Origin: Gammaproteobacteria bacterium
GTDB taxonomy: Bacteria; Pseudomonadota; Gammaproteobacteria; Pseudomonadales; Cellvibrionaceae
Assembly (NCBI GenBank): GCA_021151625.1
Contig: JAGKWY010000139.1
Coordinates: 1 to 8,720 of the forward strand
Direction of reading: 5' to 3'
Length of the DNA stretch: 8,720 nucleotides
Below the pieces are notes generated by a model. That model ran no database searches. It was not told where the DNA came from and saw only the letters and a list, made by a program, of their open reading frames with translations. The position numbers and the translations under genes are program-made. Position 1 is the stretch's first letter; each line of letters opens with the position of its first letter. Shown one piece after another: positions 7,250 to 8,720 of this stretch.

Positions 7250-7252
7250 GTT

Positions 7253-7924
7253 ATGAATGCGGCAAAAAATTTAACCAAGGCGGAGCGCGTGACATTTATC
7301 CTGCAGCGTTTGCAGGATCTTTACCCGCAGCCCCCTATTCCGCTGCTACATAAAGATACTTATACACTGCTCATTGCTGTATTGCTTTCAGCCCAATGCA
7401 CCGATGAGCGCGTAAACACCGTCACACCTGCGCTCTTTGCGTTAGCGGATAATCCTTTTGACATGGCCAAAGTACCGGTCGAAAAAATTCAGGAAATTAT
7501 TCGCCCCTGCGGTTTATCGCCGCAAAAATCCAAAGCGATTTCGGTGTTATCGCAGATGCTGGTAAATGAGCACAACGGAATGGTACCGGAAGATTGGGAT
7601 GCGCTGGAACGCCTGCCCGGTGTTGGCCACAAAACCGCAAGCGTAGTAATGAGCCAGGGTTTTGGGCACCCGGCATTTCCAGTGGATACCCATATACATC
7701 GGCTGGCGCAGCGTTGGGGCTTAACCGATGGCAAAAACGTAGTACAAACTGAAAAGGATTTAAAAAGATTATTCCCGGAATCAAGCTGGAATGCATTGCA
7801 CTTGCAGATTATTTATTATGGCCGCGAATATTGCTCGGCACGCGGTTGCGATGGCACAGTCTGCGATATTTGCAAAACCTGTTATCCGAATCGTAAAAAA
7901 CCAAAAATTGTATTGAAACCCTAG
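7253..7924 (+). CDS. nth: Endonuclease III-like DNA glycosylase/AP lyase, divergent form
   Basis: The 223-residue product has the HhH-GPD fold of base-excision repair enzymes that remove oxidised pyrimidines. The helix-hairpin-helix reads LPGVGHKT (121-128) with catalytic Lys127, and Asp145 lies in VDTHIHRL. Their 18-residue spacing equals that of Lys120 and Asp138 in E. coli Nth. The early block LLIAVLLSAQCTDERVN is also typical. The C-terminus is unusual. E. coli has C-x6-C-x2-C-x5-C for its 4Fe-4S cluster, while here the cysteines are 194, 199, 204, 207 and 210 (C-x4-C-x4-C-x2-C-x2-C). First, third and last align, but the second is displaced and one extra is present. The stretch HLQIIYYGREYCSARG recalls an Nth-like subgroup I remember from Bacteroidetes. 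A standard nth may therefore exist elsewhere in the genome. The gene starts 3 bases after dapC without a clear ribosome binding site, implying coupling. Confidence 0.88.
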   Translation: MNAAKNLTKAERVTFILQRLQDLYPQPPIPLLHKDTYTLLIAVLLSAQCTDERVNTVTPALFALADNPFDMAKVPVEKIQEIIRPCGLSPQKSKAISVLSQMLVNEHNGMVPEDWDALERLPGVGHKTASVVMSQGFGHPAFPVDTHIHRLAQRWGLTDGKNVVQTEKDLKRLFPESSWNALHLQIIYYGREYCSARGCDGTVCDICKTCYPNRKKPKIVLKP

Positions 7925-7949
7925 TATTTATTAACCAAAGGAAACATGT

Positions 7950-8294
7950 ATGGAAACGTTCATAGGTTTGGAGACTTTTACTCTACGAGCATTGATGCTA
8001 CTGGGAACCATCGGCGCAATTTTTTTATTTTTCTACAAGTTAAAATGCCTCATAGATCTTATGTCAAATGAGGAATTAGCTCAAAAAACCGACAACAGCA
8101 AACTGATATACGCGGGACTGATTACATTTATACCACTGGCAGCAGGTGCTTTTATCTACGAGTGGTGTGTAAATAAATTCCTGAGTAAATTTTACCTATT
8201 CGGATTAGTTTTAGTGCTGGTGCCAGCGACAATTATGTTTGTACACGCGCTGCCGCATCTGACTAATTTTGATCTTAACTTTTTAGATTGGTAA
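7950..8294 (+). CDS. Small inner-membrane protein of unknown function, three predicted helices
   Basis: I do not recognise this 114-residue protein. It has three hydrophobic segments, about 12-30 (MLLGTIGAIFLFFY core), 52-71 and 81-101. The loop between the first two (about 31-51) is polar and contains LMSNEELAQKTDNSK. There is no cleavable signal peptide or recognisable motif. Two cysteines (33 and 73) lie near membrane edges. The ribosome binding site is the best of the plus-strand complete genes: AAAGGAAA at 7937-7944, with AGGA seven bases before the ATG. It begins 25 bases after nth and ends 21 before the ArsC-like gene, so it is probably co-transcribed. The sequence is visibly AT-richer than the genes to its left; the lines I counted gave about 33-40 percent GC. 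A real gene is likely given its start signal and coherent membrane pattern. Confidence 0.8.
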   Translation: METFIGLETFTLRALMLLGTIGAIFLFFYKLKCLIDLMSNEELAQKTDNSKLIYAGLITFIPLAAGAFIYEWCVNKFLSKFYLFGLVLVLVPATIMFVHALPHLTNFDLNFLDW

Positions 8295-8315
8295 TACGCA
8301 GATATCGACCTCATT

Positions 8316-8657
8316 ATGATTACTCTTTACGGCATTAAAAATTGCGACACGGTAAAAAAAGCCCGCACTTGGCTTGAGCAAAACAATATCGCTTATCAAT
8401 TTCACGACTTCCGTGCCGATGGTTTGGATAAGCAGCAGGTTAACAACTGGATCAGTGAATTAGGGCTGGAAACTCTCGTCAATAAACGCAGCACCACCTG
8501 GAAAGAATTGGATGAAGCTACGAAAAACCAATTTGATACTAATGCATTAGATGTTATTACTGAAAACCCCACATTGATCAAGCGTCCTTTATTAGATACC
8601 GGAAAGCAAAAACACGTCGGGTTTAAAGACGCAGAATACAGCAAGATTTTTAATTAA
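8316..8657 (+). CDS. yffB: YffB-type ArsC/Spx-family thioredoxin-fold protein
   Basis: The 113-residue product closely follows E. coli YffB along its length: MITLYGIKNCDTVKKARTWL, YQFHDFRADGLD, NKRSTTWKELDE, and IKRPLLDTG. It belongs to the ArsC/Spx family (thioredoxin fold with a helical insert). Cys10 is the conserved cysteine; the usual second position of a CxxC pair is Val13, so a thioredoxin-like disulfide cycle is not expected. Arg90 in IKRPLL is the family's conserved arginine. Despite the family name, YffB proteins are not established arsenate reductases; a glutathione-dependent thiol reductase role has been suggested. No ars genes are nearby. Proteins of this type recur beside dap genes (dapE in E. 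coli, dapD in Pseudomonas as I recall), and here it sits 28 bases before dapD. No strong ribosome binding site precedes the ATG. Confidence 0.93.
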   Translation: MITLYGIKNCDTVKKARTWLEQNNIAYQFHDFRADGLDKQQVNNWISELGLETLVNKRSTTWKELDEATKNQFDTNALDVITENPTLIKRPLLDTGKQKHVGFKDAEYSKIFN

Positions 8658-8685
8658 TTATATTTGAATTAACGCAGGAACTATC

Positions 8686-8720
8686 ATGACTCAACTCTAC
8701 GCACTCGGTTTAGGTATAGG
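8686..8720 (+). CDS. dapD: Tetrahydrodipicolinate N-succinyltransferase, N-terminal fragment (runs off the right edge)
   Basis: Only MTQLYALGLGIG is visible, from an ATG at 8686 with AGGAA (8676-8680) five bases upstream, a strong ribosome binding site. The residues resemble the start of the Pseudomonas-type DapD (MSQSLFSLAFGVG from memory), which has a longer N-terminus than the E. coli form. Position after a YffB homologue and downstream of dapC agrees. The full enzyme would succinylate tetrahydrodipicolinate, the step two before the one made by DapC's product line: DapD's product is the substrate of DapC. Too little sequence is present to be certain. Confidence 0.72.
   Translation, partial: MTQLYALGLGI

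Noticed and set aside
8316..8657. Arsenate reductase (ArsC) reading of the YffB-type gene
   Set aside because: The sequence follows YffB rather than true ArsC, and no other arsenic-resistance gene is present.

Overview
The window looks like a chromosomal housekeeping region of a gammaproteobacterium, most likely from the Cellvibrio/Pseudomonas side of the class. The DapD start (MTQLYALGLGIG) resembles the Pseudomonas-type DapD rather than the E. coli type. The order rpsB-tsf, divergent map-glnD-dapC and then an ArsC-like gene and dapD also matches what I recall of Pseudomonas. The genus is an inference; no search could be run.

Region by region: 1-25 is the first codons of tsf on the minus strand. 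26-151 is the rpsB-tsf spacer, with a terminator-like hairpin in the minus direction. 152-889 is rpsB (minus). 890-1091 is a divergent spacer holding a likely rpsB promoter and a foldable leader. 1092-2282 is uxuA (mannonate dehydratase, plus). 2283-2461 is a spacer with a hairpin after uxuA, a palindrome and a plausible sigma70 promoter for map. From 2462 to the right edge all genes lie on the plus strand and are tightly packed, so probably form one operon: map (methionine aminopeptidase), glnD (PII uridylyltransferase), dapC (succinyl-diaminopimelate aminotransferase), an endonuclease III-like gene, a small orphan membrane protein, a yffB/ArsC-like gene and the start of dapD.

Functionally, rpsB, tsf and map serve translation and nascent-protein maturation. 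glnD reads nitrogen status through PII, and dapC and dapD supply consecutive but reversed-order steps (DapD then DapC) of the succinylase branch of lysine/meso-diaminopimelate synthesis. uxuA belongs to hexuronate (glucuronate/pectin/xylan side-chain) catabolism and is the functional outsider, sitting between two blocks that are usually neighbours.

I see no mobile element, CRISPR array, tRNA or rRNA, and no convincing undescribed multi-gene system. The points most worth a second look are the divergent cysteine pattern of the endonuclease III-like protein, the orphan three-helix membrane protein in an AT-richer stretch, the potential pseudoknot next to the rpsB ribosome binding site, the palindrome upstream of the map promoter and the N-terminal extension of GlnD.
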